Source: Streptomyces sp. NBC_01217 (GTDB lineage: Bacteria > Actinomycetota > Actinomycetes > Streptomycetales > Streptomycetaceae). From it: a stretch of 64,000 nucleotides of DNA. Location of the stretch: positions 5,929,501 to 5,993,500 of the forward strand of contig NZ_CP108538.1 in assembly GCF_035994185.1 (NCBI RefSeq). The letters are read 5' to 3'. Numbering within the stretch: the stretch's first letter is position 1; every line of letters starts with the position of its first letter. The notes under the pieces were generated by a model. It was not told the DNA's origin. It ran no database searches and was given only the letters and a program-made list of their open reading frames with translations. Both the position numbers and the translations under genes were made by a program. Positions 51,401-58,836 of the stretch are shown piece by piece.

Positions 51401-51877
51401 CGCCGGGGCACCCGTTTCCACGCCTGGGTGGAGTCCCGCTTCGAGGAGCTGCCCCTGCCCATGCTCGGCCCGGACGAACTGCCCGGCGGCGACGAGAGCG
51501 ACGCCGAGATCGCCGACGAGCGCGACCTCGCCGCACTCAAGGAGGCCTTCGAGCGCACCCCGTACGCCCGCCGCACCCCGTACCGCGTGGAGACGCCGTT
51601 CCAGATCACCCTGGCCGGCCGGGTGATCCGGGGCCGTATCGACGCGGTGTACCGCACCGGGGACACGTACGAGATCGTCGACTGGAAGACCACCCGCACC
51701 AACACCGCCGACCCCCTCCAGCTCGCGGTCTACCGCCTGGCCTGGGCCGAGCTGCACGGTCTGCCGCTCACCGACGTCACCGCCACGTTCCTGTACGTAC
51801 GCAGTGGAGAGACCGTCCACCCCACCCGCCTCCCGGGCCGGGCAGAGCTGGAACGACTTTTCCTGGACGAGCGATAG
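48443..51877 (+). CDS. adnB: AdnB-like UvrD/REP helicase-nuclease subunit
   Basis: An 1144-aa partner of AdnA. Walker A VAGAGSGKTTV (near residue 37), LTFTNKAAGELAERV, LLDEYQDTSVAQ (near 270), GDPCQAIYGWRGAS, and VLTAHKSKGLEWDVV give a full UvrD-type motor. The C-terminal nuclease has RFHAWVE, RGRIDAVYRTGDTYEIVDWKTT (D and K near 1078) and LQLAVYRLAWAEL; it lacks the Fe-S cysteines of AdnA, as in mycobacterial AdnB. A Pro/Asp-rich linker (about 815-905) precedes the nuclease. The GTG at 48443 is used because longer versions run back into adnA. Likely generates 3' overhangs for RecA. Confidence 0.92.
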   Translation: MSSPINDPEQLKELLGIPFTPEQTACITAPPAPQVIVAGAGSGKTTVMAARVVWLVGTGQVAPEQVLGLTFTNKAAGELAERVRKALIAAGVTDPDAIDPDNPPGEPSISTYHAFAGRLLTEHGLRIGLEPTTRLLADATRFQLAARVLREAPGPYPALTRSFPTLVSDLLALDAELAEHLVRPEQLAEYDTDLLRTLETARLTNAELRKIPEAAEARRELLQLTRRYREAKKSRDLLDFGDQIALSAELALTRPEVGAILRGEFRVVLLDEYQDTSVAQRLLLSALFGRGPEEASPTGHAVTAVGDPCQAIYGWRGASVANLDDFPLHFPHADGTPATRYSLSENRRSGGRLLHLANRLAAPLRAMHEGVEALRPAPGAERDGIVRCALLRTHTEEIDWLADSIAHLVRTGKAPGEIAVLCRTAGDFPEIQAALVARDIPVEVVGLSGLLHLPEVADLVAVCEVLQDPGANASLVRLLTGPRWRIGPRDLALLGRRARLLVHRATHGDEDDFDADRRLAEAVEGIDPAEVISLADALDTFLESGGGKDDGLPFSAEARVRFARLAAELRDLRRSLADPLMDVLHRVLATTGLEVELSASPHALAARRRETLANFLDVAARFAAVDGEATLLALLGFLRTAVQYEKGLDNALPGGENTVKVLTAHKSKGLEWDVVAVPGLVTGQFPSGQSRDAWTSQAKVLPHALRGDTATLPVVHSWDAKGLKGFKEEMKEHQHTEELRLGYVTFTRPRTLLLGSGHWWGPTQKKPRGPSDFLHALYEHCVAGHGEIEAWADEPAENEENPALAEKAADRAWPLPLDDTALTRRRAAADTVMAHLEALAAENGGAQDAYETSPDAQEPYADPYDADPFPDDEAYFDDPGDWESLPTEPPPSPATAATPTPRVPAARAPEPAEGHRLTPEESRTLASWDRDLDALAGELRRARATVRDVLVPASLSATQLLRLAEDPEGFAQELARPMPRPPQPAARRGTRFHAWVESRFEELPLPMLGPDELPGGDESDAEIADERDLAALKEAFERTPYARRTPYRVETPFQITLAGRVIRGRIDAVYRTGDTYEIVDWKTTRTNTADPLQLAVYRLAWAELHGLPLTDVTATFLYVRSGETVHPTRLPGRAELERLFLDER

Positions 51878-51887
51878 GCTCAAGGTC

Positions 51888-53282
51888 ATGAGCGACACCC
51901 CGGACAGCGCCGTCCGTACGTACACCGAGCAGCACCGCACAGCCTTCCTCGACGACCTCGCCGACTGGCTGCGCATCCCGTCCGTATCCGCCCAGCCGGT
52001 CCACGACGGAGACGTACGACGCAGCGCCGACTGGCTGTCCGCCAAGCTCAAGGAGACCGGTTTCCCGGTCACGGAGATCTGGGAGACGCCCGGCGCTCCC
52101 GCGGTCTTCGCCGAGTGGCCGTCCGACGACCCGGACGCCCCGACCGTCCTGGTCTACGGGCACCACGACGTACAGCCCGCCGCCCGCGAGGACGGCTGGG
52201 ACACCGACCCGTTCGAGCCGGTGATCCGCGACGGCCGCATGTACGGGCGCGGCGCCGCCGACGACAAGGGGCAGGTGTTCTTCCACACCCTGGGCGTCCG
52301 GGCCCACCTGGCCACCACCGGCCGCACCACCCCCGCCGTCAATCTCAAGCTGCTGATCGAGGGTGAGGAGGAGTCCGGTTCGCCGCACTTCCGCGCCCTG
52401 GCCGAGGAACAGGCAGCCCGGCTCACCGCCGACGCCGTGATCGTCTCCGACACCGGCATGTGGGACGAGACGACCCCCACGGTCTGCACGGGCATGCGCG
52501 GCCTCGCCGAGTGCGAGATCGAGCTGTACGGCCCCGAGCAGGACATCCACTCCGGCTCGTTCGGCGGCGCCGTCCCCAACCCGGCCACCGCCGTCGCCCG
52601 GCTCGTCGCCGCGCTGCACGACGCGGACGGACGGGTCGCGGTCCCCGGCTTCTACGACGGCGTGACGGAACTCACCGACACCGAGCGCGCCCTCTTCGCC
52701 GAGCTGCCCTTCGACGAGGCCACCTGGCTGCGTACGGCCAAGTCCCGGGCGGCGTCCGGCGAGTCCGGCTACTCCACGCTGGAGCGCGTCTGGGCCCGCC
52801 CCACCGCCGAGGTCAACGGCATAGGCGGCGGCTACCAGGGCGCCGGAAGCAAGACGATCATCCCGTCCTCCGCCCTGGTGAAGATCAGCTTCCGGCTGGT
52901 CGCGGGCCAGGACCCCGACCGCGTCCAGCAGGCCGTCCGGGCCTGGGCCGAGGCGCAGGTCCCGGCCGGCATCAACCACCGGATCACCTTCTCGCCCGCC
53001 ACCCGCCCCTGTCTGACCCCGCTGGACCACCCCGCCCTGCAGGCCGTGGCCCGAGCCATGGGACGGGCCTTCGGCCAGAAGATCCTCTTCACCCGTGAAG
53101 GAGGCTCGGGACCCGCCGCCGACCTGCAGGACGTGCTCGGCGCCCCCGTCCTCTTCCTGGGCATCTCCGTACCGTCCGACGGCTGGCACGCCCCCAACGA
53201 GAAGGTCGAGATCGACCTCCTGCTCAAGGGCGTGGAGACAACCGCCCATCTCTGGGGCGAACTGGCCGCCGCACTCCGCTGA
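51888..53282 (+). CDS. M20-family dipeptidase
   Basis: A 464-aa cytoplasmic metallopeptidase of the M20 family (carnosinase/CPG2-like). Zinc ligands are in VYGHHDVQP (near 91), GRGAADDKGQ (near 124), EGEEESGSPH (near 157) and SDTGMWD; the dimerisation domain includes DIHSGSFGGAVPNP and the final histidine is in GWHAPNEKVEID. AAGG lies just before the ATG, which is 10 nt after the adnB stop, so co-transcription with the repair genes is likely though functionally unexplained. Typical of dipeptide hydrolases; substrate unknown. Confidence 0.92.
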   Translation: MSDTPDSAVRTYTEQHRTAFLDDLADWLRIPSVSAQPVHDGDVRRSADWLSAKLKETGFPVTEIWETPGAPAVFAEWPSDDPDAPTVLVYGHHDVQPAAREDGWDTDPFEPVIRDGRMYGRGAADDKGQVFFHTLGVRAHLATTGRTTPAVNLKLLIEGEEESGSPHFRALAEEQAARLTADAVIVSDTGMWDETTPTVCTGMRGLAECEIELYGPEQDIHSGSFGGAVPNPATAVARLVAALHDADGRVAVPGFYDGVTELTDTERALFAELPFDEATWLRTAKSRAASGESGYSTLERVWARPTAEVNGIGGGYQGAGSKTIIPSSALVKISFRLVAGQDPDRVQQAVRAWAEAQVPAGINHRITFSPATRPCLTPLDHPALQAVARAMGRAFGQKILFTREGGSGPAADLQDVLGAPVLFLGISVPSDGWHAPNEKVEIDLLLKGVETTAHLWGELAAALR

Positions 53283-53326
53283 ATCCTCTGAACACCCGAA
53301 CCGTCCCGGGGGAGTAGGAAGCACCT

Positions 53327-54274
53327 GTGAGCACCTTCGACAACGCCACCGCAGACCGGCCTATCGGTCTCACGGCGCCCAGCGGCATCGACCGCGCGGC
53401 GCACCACCGCCTCGACGAGGCCTGGCTGGCCGCCGCGTGGAGCCACCCGACCACCCGTGTGTTCGTCGTCTCCGGCGGGCAGGTGCTGATCGACGACACG
53501 GCCGACGGCGGTACGGAGATCGTCATGACCCCGGCCTTCGAGGCCCCGGTCACCGAGACCCACCGCTACTTCCTCGGAACCGACGAGGACGGCGTCAGCT
53601 ACTTCGCGCTCCAGAAGGACTCCCTGCCCGGCCGCATGGACCAGCCGGCCCGCCCGGCGGGCCTGCGCGAGGCCGGGCTGCTGCTCGGTCCGCGCGACGC
53701 GGGCCTGATGGTGCACGCGGTGGCCCTGGAGAACTGGCAGCGCCTGCACCGCTTCTGCTCCCGCTGCGGCGAGCGCACCGTCATCGCGGCGGCCGGTCAC
53801 ATCCGCCGCTGCCAGGCCTGCGGCGCCGAGCACTACCCGCGTACCGACCCCGCGGTCATCATGCTGGTCACGGACGACCAGGACCGCGCCCTGCTGGGCC
53901 GCCAGGTGCACTGGCCCGAGGGCCGCTTCTCCACGCTCGCGGGCTTCGTCGAGCCGGGGGAGTCGATCGAGCAGTCCGTGGCCCGCGAGGTGTTCGAGGA
54001 GGCGGGCATCACGGTCGGCGAGGTCGAGTACATCGCCAGCCAGCCCTGGCCGTTCCCGTCCAGCCTGATGCTCGGCTTCATGGCACGGGCGACCTCGTCC
54101 GAGATCGACGTGGACGGCGAGGAGATCGAGGAGGCCCGCTGGTTCTCCCGCGAGGACCTGACGGCGGCCTTCGAGTCGGGCGAGATCCTGCCCCCGTTCG
54201 GCATCTCGATCGCGGCCCGCCTGATCGAACTCTGGTACGGCAAGCCGCTCCCGAGGCCGGGCACCGTCGGCTGA
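53327..54274 (+). CDS. nudC: NADH pyrophosphatase NudC
   Basis: A 315-aa Nudix hydrolase that cleaves NAD(H) and removes NAD caps from RNA. The zinc ribbon is CSRCGERT (near 144) and CQACGAEHYPRTDP (near 164), followed by the Nudix box GFVEPGESIEQSVAREVFEEAGI (G-x5-E-x7-REVxEEAG, near 205-228) and the NudC signature SQPWPFPSSLMLGF. Starts GTG with GGGGGAG upstream. Neighbours mrx1, uvrD2 and wblC match the mycobacterial order (Rv3199c-Rv3197A). Activity should be intact. Confidence 0.95.
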   Translation: MSTFDNATADRPIGLTAPSGIDRAAHHRLDEAWLAAAWSHPTTRVFVVSGGQVLIDDTADGGTEIVMTPAFEAPVTETHRYFLGTDEDGVSYFALQKDSLPGRMDQPARPAGLREAGLLLGPRDAGLMVHAVALENWQRLHRFCSRCGERTVIAAAGHIRRCQACGAEHYPRTDPAVIMLVTDDQDRALLGRQVHWPEGRFSTLAGFVEPGESIEQSVAREVFEEAGITVGEVEYIASQPWPFPSSLMLGFMARATSSEIDVDGEEIEEARWFSREDLTAAFESGEILPPFGISIAARLIELWYGKPLPRPGTVG

Positions 54275-54304
54275 CGGGCGGGCGGCGTCCCGCGCACGCA
54301 CAGG

Positions 54305-54340
54305 AACGCCCCCTCAGGCGCTCTCGGCCGAGGGGGCGTT
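54305..54340. terminator. Terminator between nudC and mrx1
   Basis: An 11-bp stem AACGCCCCCTC/GAGGGGGCGTT with a 14-nt loop between the convergent genes, ending TTTGCG on the plus strand. Confidence 0.75.
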
Positions 54341-54362
54341 TGCGTACCGCGGAGCGGCGGGA

Positions 54363-54617
54363 TCAGGCGGCGAGCGCCTGCTTCACCTGAGCCAGGGACG
54401 GGTTCGTCATGACGGCCTCGGCGCCCGTGGAGCCGACCACCAGGACGGTGGGAACAGTCTGGTTGCCCCCGTTGGCCTTCTCGACGAAGGCCGCCGAGTC
54501 CGGGTCCTGCTCGATGTTGATCTCGTTGTACGCGATGCCCTCGCGGTCCATCTGGCTCTTGAGCCGACGGCAGTAGCCGCACCACGTGGTGCTGTACATC
54601 GTCACAGTGCCCGGCAT
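54363..54617 (-). CDS. mrx1: Mycoredoxin
   Basis: An 84-aa glutaredoxin-fold protein that reduces mycothiol mixed disulfides. The sequence opens MPGTVTMYSTTWCGYCRRLK with the active site W-C-G-Y-C at residues 12-16, and TVPTVLVVGSTGAE gives the cis-proline of the thioredoxin fold. The ATG at 54617 has GAAGAG just upstream; an in-frame extension of 41 residues lies within the 5' UTR and is not expected to be translated. A SigR-type promoter (54710-54735) fits an oxidative-stress role. Ortholog of mycobacterial Mrx1 (Rv3198A), next to uvrD2. Confidence 0.93.
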   Translation of the reverse strand: MPGTVTMYSTTWCGYCRRLKSQMDREGIAYNEINIEQDPDSAAFVEKANGGNQTVPTVLVVGSTGAEAVMTNPSLAQVKQALAA

Positions 54618-54709
54618 CTCTTCGCGCTCCTCTGTCTCGTTCGTCTCGTCACGTTGCGTCGCCGCGTCTCGCGGAAAGGCTGGAAGGGTGCCCCCCCCGC
54701 AGGGAGTGG

Positions 54710-54735
54710 AACGTACGCGATCCGGCCGCCATTCC
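54710..54735 (-). promoter_or_regulatory. SigR-type promoter for mrx1
   Basis: On the minus strand GGAAT (54731-54735), exactly 18 nt, then GTT (54710-54712) match the Streptomyces SigR consensus GGAAT-N18-GTT. The mRNA would start about 85 nt before the mrx1 ATG. Confidence 0.7.
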
Positions 54736-54822
54736 CGCACTCGCCCCGCATTAGTACGACAGATACTGCCCCCCTGTGGACAACTTCCGCGCCCGCCTCC
54801 TGCGACCTGGCAGCATGGCGGG

Positions 54823-57015
54823 GTGACAGCAGCAACGCATTCCTCACCCTTCCCTCAGGTCCCCGAGTCGGCGGACGCCGTGCTCGACGGCCTGGACCCC
54901 GAGCAGCGCGAGGTCGCCATGGCCCTGCACGGCCCGGTGTGCGTGCTGGCCGGAGCCGGTACGGGCAAGACGCGTGCGATCACGCACCGCATCGCCTACG
55001 GGGTGCGCGCCGGGATACTCCAGCCCGCAAGTGTGCTTGCCGTCACGTTCACCAACCGGGCCGCGGGCGAGATGCGGGGGCGGCTGCGCCAGCTCGGCGC
55101 GGGCGGGGTGCAGGCGCGTACGTTCCACTCCGCCGCCCTGCGCCAGCTCCAGTACTTCTGGCCGAGGGCGGTCGGCGGTGACCTGCCACGACTGCTGGAG
55201 CGCAAGGTCCAGCTGGTCGCGGAGGCCGCGGCCCGCTGCCGCATCCGGCTCGACCGCAACGAGCTGCGCGATGTCACCAGCGAGATCGAGTGGTGCAAGG
55301 TCACCCAGACCGTGCCCGCCGACTACCCGGCCGTGGTCGCCAAGACCCAGCGCGACGCCCCGCGCGATCCGGCCGAGATCTCCCAGATCTACGCGATGTA
55401 CGAGCAGCTGAAGCGCGACCGCTCGGTGATCGACTTCGAGGATGTGCTGCTTCTCACCGTCGCCATCCTTCAGGACCGCCATGACATCGTCGACCACGTC
55501 CGCCGCCAGTACCAGCACTTCGTGGTCGACGAGTACCAGGACGTCAGCCCGCTCCAGCAGCGGCTGCTCGACCTCTGGCTCGGCGACCGGGACACCCTGT
55601 GCGTCGTCGGCGACGCCAGCCAGACGATCTACTCCTTCACCGGAGCCACCCCCGACCACCTGCTGAACTTCCGCACCCGCCACCCCAACGCGACGGTGGT
55701 CAAGCTGGTCCGGGACTACCGCTCCACCCCCCAGGTCGTCCATCTGGCCAACGGACTGCTCGGCCAGGCCCGCGGCCGCGCCGCCGAACACCGGCTGGAA
55801 CTGGTCTCGCAGCGCGATCCCGGCCCCGAGCCGGTCCACACGGAGTACGCGGACGAGCCCACGGAGGCCGAGGGCACCGCCCGCCGCATCCGCGATCTGA
55901 TCGCCACGGGCGTCCCGGCAGGCGAGATCGCCGTGCTCTACCGGGTCAACTCCCAGTCCGAGGTCTACGAGCAGGCCCTGGCCGACGCGGGCGTGCCGTA
56001 CCAGCTGCGGGGCGCGGAGCGCTTCTTCGAGCGGGCGGAGGTGCGGGAGGCGGGCGTCGCCCTGCGCGGCGCGGCCCGCGCGGGGGGCAACGACTCCCTG
56101 CTCGACGACGCGGAGGGGCTGCCCGCGGAGGTGCGCGCGGTGCTCTCCACCAAGGGGTGGACCTCGCAGCCGCCCGCGGGCTCGGGCGCGGTGCGCGACC
56201 GCTGGGAGTCCCTGGCCGCGCTGGTCCGGCTCGCCGAGGACTTCGAACAGGCCAGGCCGGGGGCGACGCTCTCCGATCTGGTGGCGGAGCTCGACGAGCG
56301 CGCCGCCGCCCAGCACGCGCCCACGGTCCAGGGCGTCACCCTCGCCTCCCTGCACTCGGCGAAGGGCCTGGAGTGGGACGCCGTGTTCCTGGTCGGGCTG
56401 AACGAGGGCATGATGCCGATCACCTACGCCAAGACCGACGAGCAGATCGAGGAGGAGCGCCGGCTGCTGTACGTCGGCGTCACGCGGGCGCGCTTCCACC
56501 TCTCGCTGTCCTGGTCGCTGTCCCGCTCGCCCGGCGGCCGCGCCGGACGGCGCCCGAGCCGGTTCCTGAACGGGCTGCGCCCCGGCTCGGTGGCGCTCGC
56601 CGCGCGCGCCGCGGCCGGTGGCGGCGGGATCGAGAGAGGTCCGGGACCGGTCGCCAAGCGTGGCCGCCGGGGCCCTGCCCGGTGCCGGGTCTGCGGAAAG
56701 ACCCTCACCGACGCGGGCGAGATGAAGCTGATGCGCTGCGACGACTGCCCCTCCGACATGGACGAGGCGCTGTACGAGCGGCTGCGCGACTGGCGGGCCG
56801 TCAGGGCGAAGGAGATCGGCCAGCCCGCGTACTGCGTGTTCACGGACAAGACGCTGATGGCGATCGCCGAGGCGGCGCCGTCCAGCGCGGGCGAACTGGC
56901 CGGGATCTCTGGGGTCGGCGCGCGGAAGCTGGACCGGTTCGGGACCGCGGTCCTCGCCATTTGCGCAGGTGAGACGGTGGAGGAAGGGCCCGGGAAGACC
57001 GATGACGAGGTGTGA
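54823..57015 (+). CDS. uvrD2: UvrD2-type superfamily 1 helicase with HRDC domain
   Basis: A 730-aa 3'-5' DNA helicase. Walker A VLAGAGTGKTRAI near residue 43, VTFTNRAAGEMRG, VVDEYQDVSPLQQ near 237, GDASQTIYSFTGA, and LASLHSAKGLEWDAV are intact. After the motor come the tetracysteine pairs CRVCG (near 621) and CDDC (near 638) and a C-terminal HRDC domain (about 640-720, ending ISGVGARKLDRFGTAVLAIC), the layout of mycobacterial UvrD2. GTG at 54823 is chosen because the family begins shortly before the first helix (DAVLDGLDPEQREVAMA); upstream in-frame extension crosses mrx1. Divergent from mrx1, upstream of wblC. Confidence 0.94.
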   Translation: MTAATHSSPFPQVPESADAVLDGLDPEQREVAMALHGPVCVLAGAGTGKTRAITHRIAYGVRAGILQPASVLAVTFTNRAAGEMRGRLRQLGAGGVQARTFHSAALRQLQYFWPRAVGGDLPRLLERKVQLVAEAAARCRIRLDRNELRDVTSEIEWCKVTQTVPADYPAVVAKTQRDAPRDPAEISQIYAMYEQLKRDRSVIDFEDVLLLTVAILQDRHDIVDHVRRQYQHFVVDEYQDVSPLQQRLLDLWLGDRDTLCVVGDASQTIYSFTGATPDHLLNFRTRHPNATVVKLVRDYRSTPQVVHLANGLLGQARGRAAEHRLELVSQRDPGPEPVHTEYADEPTEAEGTARRIRDLIATGVPAGEIAVLYRVNSQSEVYEQALADAGVPYQLRGAERFFERAEVREAGVALRGAARAGGNDSLLDDAEGLPAEVRAVLSTKGWTSQPPAGSGAVRDRWESLAALVRLAEDFEQARPGATLSDLVAELDERAAAQHAPTVQGVTLASLHSAKGLEWDAVFLVGLNEGMMPITYAKTDEQIEEERRLLYVGVTRARFHLSLSWSLSRSPGGRAGRRPSRFLNGLRPGSVALAARAAAGGGGIERGPGPVAKRGRRGPARCRVCGKTLTDAGEMKLMRCDDCPSDMDEALYERLRDWRAVRAKEIGQPAYCVFTDKTLMAIAEAAPSSAGELAGISGVGARKLDRFGTAVLAICAGETVEEGPGKTDDEV

Positions 57016-57030
57016 GAAAAACTCGTCGGA

Positions 57031-57068
57031 AAAATAGTTTGCGCCCGCCCCAGTCATCACCATAGGTT
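57031..57068 (+). promoter_or_regulatory. wblC promoter with AT-rich WhiB7-type box
   Basis: AAAATAG (57031-57037) abuts -35 TTGCGC (57039-57044); an 18-nt spacer leads to -10 TAGGTT (57063-57068). An AT-rich element just upstream of the -35 is the known target of the WhiB7/WblC AT-hook, which supports autoregulation. Confidence 0.65.
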
Positions 57069-57180
57069 CTTAACCACGGGAACAGCGACTTCTCTGAAGC
57101 CCTGGTCCTGTGCTGTACTTATCCGAATACGCAGGACCGGCCCGCCGGTCCACCCGAGACGCCGAGAGGAGGCGATTGAA

Positions 57181-57513
57181 GTGATCAGCATCATCGAGAC
57201 CAACAAAATGACCGATCTCTCGGTCGTCTCCGCCTGCTCGCTCGGCCTCGTCCGCTCTTCGGATTCCTCGCTTCGTGGCACCGGTATGTCCGGCATTTCC
57301 GCCGTCAGCCCGCTGCCCCTGTCGGGTCTCCCCGTGCGGGAGCGCAATGAGCGACCGACCCAGGCACCGGCAGCAGCAGTAGCGAAGGGACAGGCCCAGG
57401 CCTATGCCTTTGCGGCCGCCGGTGCAGGAGTGGAAGCCGGCGCCGACAAGCAGACGAAGCACCACACGATGTGGGCCTTCCGTGGGCCTGAACCCTGGAG
57501 TGATCCAGCCTGA
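57181..57513 (+). CDS. uORF of the wblC attenuator, Ala-rich
   Basis: A 110-codon ORF starting GTG 9 nt after GAGGAGG. It begins MISIIETNKMTDLSVVS and has an Ala-rich stretch at about residues 62-88 (APAAAVAKGQAQAYAFAAAGAG), then HHTMWAFRGPEPWSDPA and TGA. The stop lies inside a small hairpin (57508-57526), and codons 100-104 form one strand of the antiterminator helix. Ribosomes moving to the end would disrupt that helix and allow termination; stalling in the Ala-rich part would preserve it. Mycobacterial whiB7 uORFs play this part. The peptide itself is probably not functional. Confidence 0.7.
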   Translation: MISIIETNKMTDLSVVSACSLGLVRSSDSSLRGTGMSGISAVSPLPLSGLPVRERNERPTQAPAAAVAKGQAQAYAFAAAGAGVEAGADKQTKHHTMWAFRGPEPWSDPA

Positions 57514-57548
57514 TTCAGAATCAGGCCGGCGCCTTCAGGGCCGCGGAA
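57478..57548 (+). promoter_or_regulatory. Antiterminator helix of the wblC leader
   Basis: TTCCGTGGGCCTGAA (57478-57492, in the uORF) pairs with TTCAGGGCCGCGGAA (57534-57548) at 14 of 15 positions, one of them G-U. The second strand contains the whole left arm of the terminator, so antiterminator and terminator exclude each other. An 8-bp hairpin at 57508-57526 lies within the enclosed loop. Confidence 0.7.
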
Positions 57549-57578
57549 CCCCACTCGGGATCCGCGGCCCTTTTGTTT
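57538..57578 (+). terminator. Intrinsic terminator in wblC leader
   Basis: GGGCCGCGGA (57538-57547) and TCCGCGGCCC (57561-57570) form a perfect 10-bp stem with an inner CCC/GGG extension, followed by TTTTGTTTTG. It lies 109 nt before the wblC start, in position to abort transcription. Confidence 0.88.
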
Positions 57579-57686
57579 TGTCCAAACGGACGGGACAGCC
57601 CGAAGGAGCCTCGGGACAAGCAGCACCCGGTACCAGCCGCCCCCCGGCCAACAGGCCGGAACGACCAGACGAGGACACCACCCACC

Positions 57687-58055
57687 GTGCAACTCGAAGC
57701 GCACGCCCCGTCCGTACCGCCTTCCGAAACGATCCCGCCGCCCGGCCTCACGGAGGACTCCACCTTGATCCCCCTCACCGCGCTCACCGCGCTCGACGAC
57801 GCCATCGAGAACCTCGGCGTCCCCGTCCCCTGCCGCTCCTACGACCCCGAGGTCTTCTTCGCCGAGTCGCCGGCCGACGTCGAGTACGCCAAGTCCCTCT
57901 GCCGCACCTGCCCGCTCGTCGAGGCCTGCCTCGCCGGCGCCAAGGAGCGTCGCGAGCCGTGGGGCGTCTGGGGTGGTGAGCTCTTCATCCAGGGCGTCGT
58001 CGTCGCTCGCAAGCGGCCGCGTGGCCGTCCGCGCAAGAACCCGGTCGCGGCGTGA
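57687..58055 (+). CDS. wblC: WblC (WhiB7-type) antibiotic-resistance regulator
   Basis: A 122-aa WhiB-family Fe-S transcription factor. Cysteines C49, C72, C75 and C81 (VPCRSYDP; SLCRTCPLVEAC) ligate a [4Fe-4S] cluster, GVWGGEL is the WhiB turn that contacts the primary sigma factor, and the C-terminal RGRPRK at 112-117 is the AT-hook special to WhiB7/WblC. Known homologues activate intrinsic resistance to ribosome-targeting antibiotics. The GTG at 57687 gives the expected length; a GAGGA element lies upstream. An attenuator with uORF and terminator controls read-through into the gene. Confidence 0.96.
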   Translation: MQLEAHAPSVPPSETIPPPGLTEDSTLIPLTALTALDDAIENLGVPVPCRSYDPEVFFAESPADVEYAKSLCRTCPLVEACLAGAKERREPWGVWGGELFIQGVVVARKRPRGRPRKNPVAA

Positions 58056-58240
58056 TCGCCGGACTGGGGGCCACGGCCCCCAAACCCATGAAACGCATCG
58101 GAACCATCGACCGCCCCCACACCCACGATCCCCGAAATCAGGCACCAATGTCCGTCCCCACGAATGAGCCCGTCGGCTCCGCGACACCGAACGTCACGAT
58201 CATCGGCGCGAACGACTCGCGTCAGAACAGGACCCGCGAA

Positions 58241-58411
58241 ATGCAACTCATCCCAGAAGCCCTGGCTCGTGCCCATATGCACGACCGCTTGAGGGAAGCC
58301 GAAGCGGAGCGCCAGGCCGTGCGCCTGGTCTCCGCCCGGCGGATGCAGCGCCGGGCGGAGCGCGCCTCGATGCGCGCCCGCCGTGCGCTGGCCATGGCGG
58401 TCATGCAGTAG
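58241..58411 (+). CDS. Small basic helical protein, 56 aa
   Basis: A 56-aa protein, MQLIPEALARAHMHDRLREA through RRALAMAVMQ. It is one continuous Arg/Ala/Glu-rich helix, predicted coiled-coil or nucleic-acid-binding. The ATG at 58241 has AGGA 9 nt upstream; longer in-frame starts would add a non-conserved Pro/Thr-rich segment. I recall near-identical small proteins in other streptomycetes. Two hairpins follow. Function unknown. Confidence 0.62.
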   Translation: MQLIPEALARAHMHDRLREAEAERQAVRLVSARRMQRRAERASMRARRALAMAVMQ

Positions 58412-58435
58412 TCAGGCCGAACACCAGCAGCACCC

Positions 58436-58464
58436 GCTGCCGGGCAGCCGCTCTGCCCGGCAGC
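58436..58464 (+). terminator. Hairpin terminator after 56-aa gene
   Basis: A perfect 11-bp stem GCTGCCGGGCA/TGCCCGGCAGC with a 7-nt loop, 25 nt past the stop codon. Confidence 0.7.
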
Positions 58465-58492
58465 AATCAGTACCCATGAGTCAGTACCCCTT

Positions 58493-58526
58493 CCGCGGGG
58501 CCGGTCCGTATGGGCCGGCCCCGCGG
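58493..58526. terminator. Second strong hairpin
   Basis: A 12-bp perfect stem CCGCGGGGCCGG/CCGGCCCCGCGG, 28 nt after the previous hairpin. Likely a back-up terminator or insulator before the zinc-ribbon gene. Confidence 0.6.
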
Positions 58527-58645
58527 TCGTGCCGTGCGGTCATGCTGTGTGGTGCCGCGCGGCACAGCGGCGACGGAGTTATCGTCACGAGGTGGACGAG
58601 GAGACTCATCACCGGATTCAGCAACCCGCGCAGAGGGACGCCGCC

Positions 58646-58807
58646 GTGGTCGTCTGCGCTCTGTGCGGCACCTCCGCCGACAGCGAGAGCGCACCGCCGA
58701 CCTGGATCTGCTCCGTGGAGAACGGCAGACACCAGTACTTCTGCGAAGCGTGCGCCCGCACCCACATCAGGGCGATCGAAAGCCGTCTCGATTCCGCCTG
58801 GTGGTGA
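58646..58807 (+). CDS. Small zinc-ribbon protein, 53 aa
   Basis: A 53-aa protein with two Cys pairs: VCALCGTSADS at the N-terminus and FCEACARTH in the middle, between them the WICSVENGRHQY strand segment. This is a treble-clef or zinc-ribbon arrangement. The GTG at 58646 is supported by AGAGGGA 9 nt upstream; longer in-frame versions lack a ribosome site and would be low-complexity. The following gene is convergent. Function unknown; nucleic acid or protein binding is possible. Confidence 0.7.
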   Translation: MVVCALCGTSADSESAPPTWICSVENGRHQYFCEACARTHIRAIESRLDSAWW

Positions 58808-58836
58808 CACCCGGTGGCCCTAAGACCGCCCCGCCC

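Larger units (their letters stand above)
57016..57686 (+). promoter_or_regulatory. wblC promoter and 5' leader (attenuator)
   Basis: A 671-nt region between uvrD2 and wblC. It contains an AT-rich AAAAATAG box right before the -35, the promoter, a uORF with strong ribosome site, an antiterminator helix, an intrinsic terminator and the wblC ribosome site. The leader of about 610 nt from the predicted start site matches the general design known for whiB7/wblC genes: ribosome-dependent attenuation that releases wblC expression when translation is inhibited, plus autoactivation through the AT-hook. Components are listed separately. Confidence 0.8.

Noticed and set aside
48449..52072. 1207-codon minus-strand open frame opposite adnB
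   Set aside because: Low-complexity Gly/Val/Glu composition with no motif; a shadow of adnB.
57402..58187. Minus-strand frames across the wblC leader and gene
   Set aside because: No ribosome site or motif; WblC and its leader explain the conservation expected here.
58148..58240. Longer N-terminal version of the 56-aa protein
   Set aside because: No ribosome site before 58148, and the added Pro/Thr-rich residues look unlike the conserved helical part.
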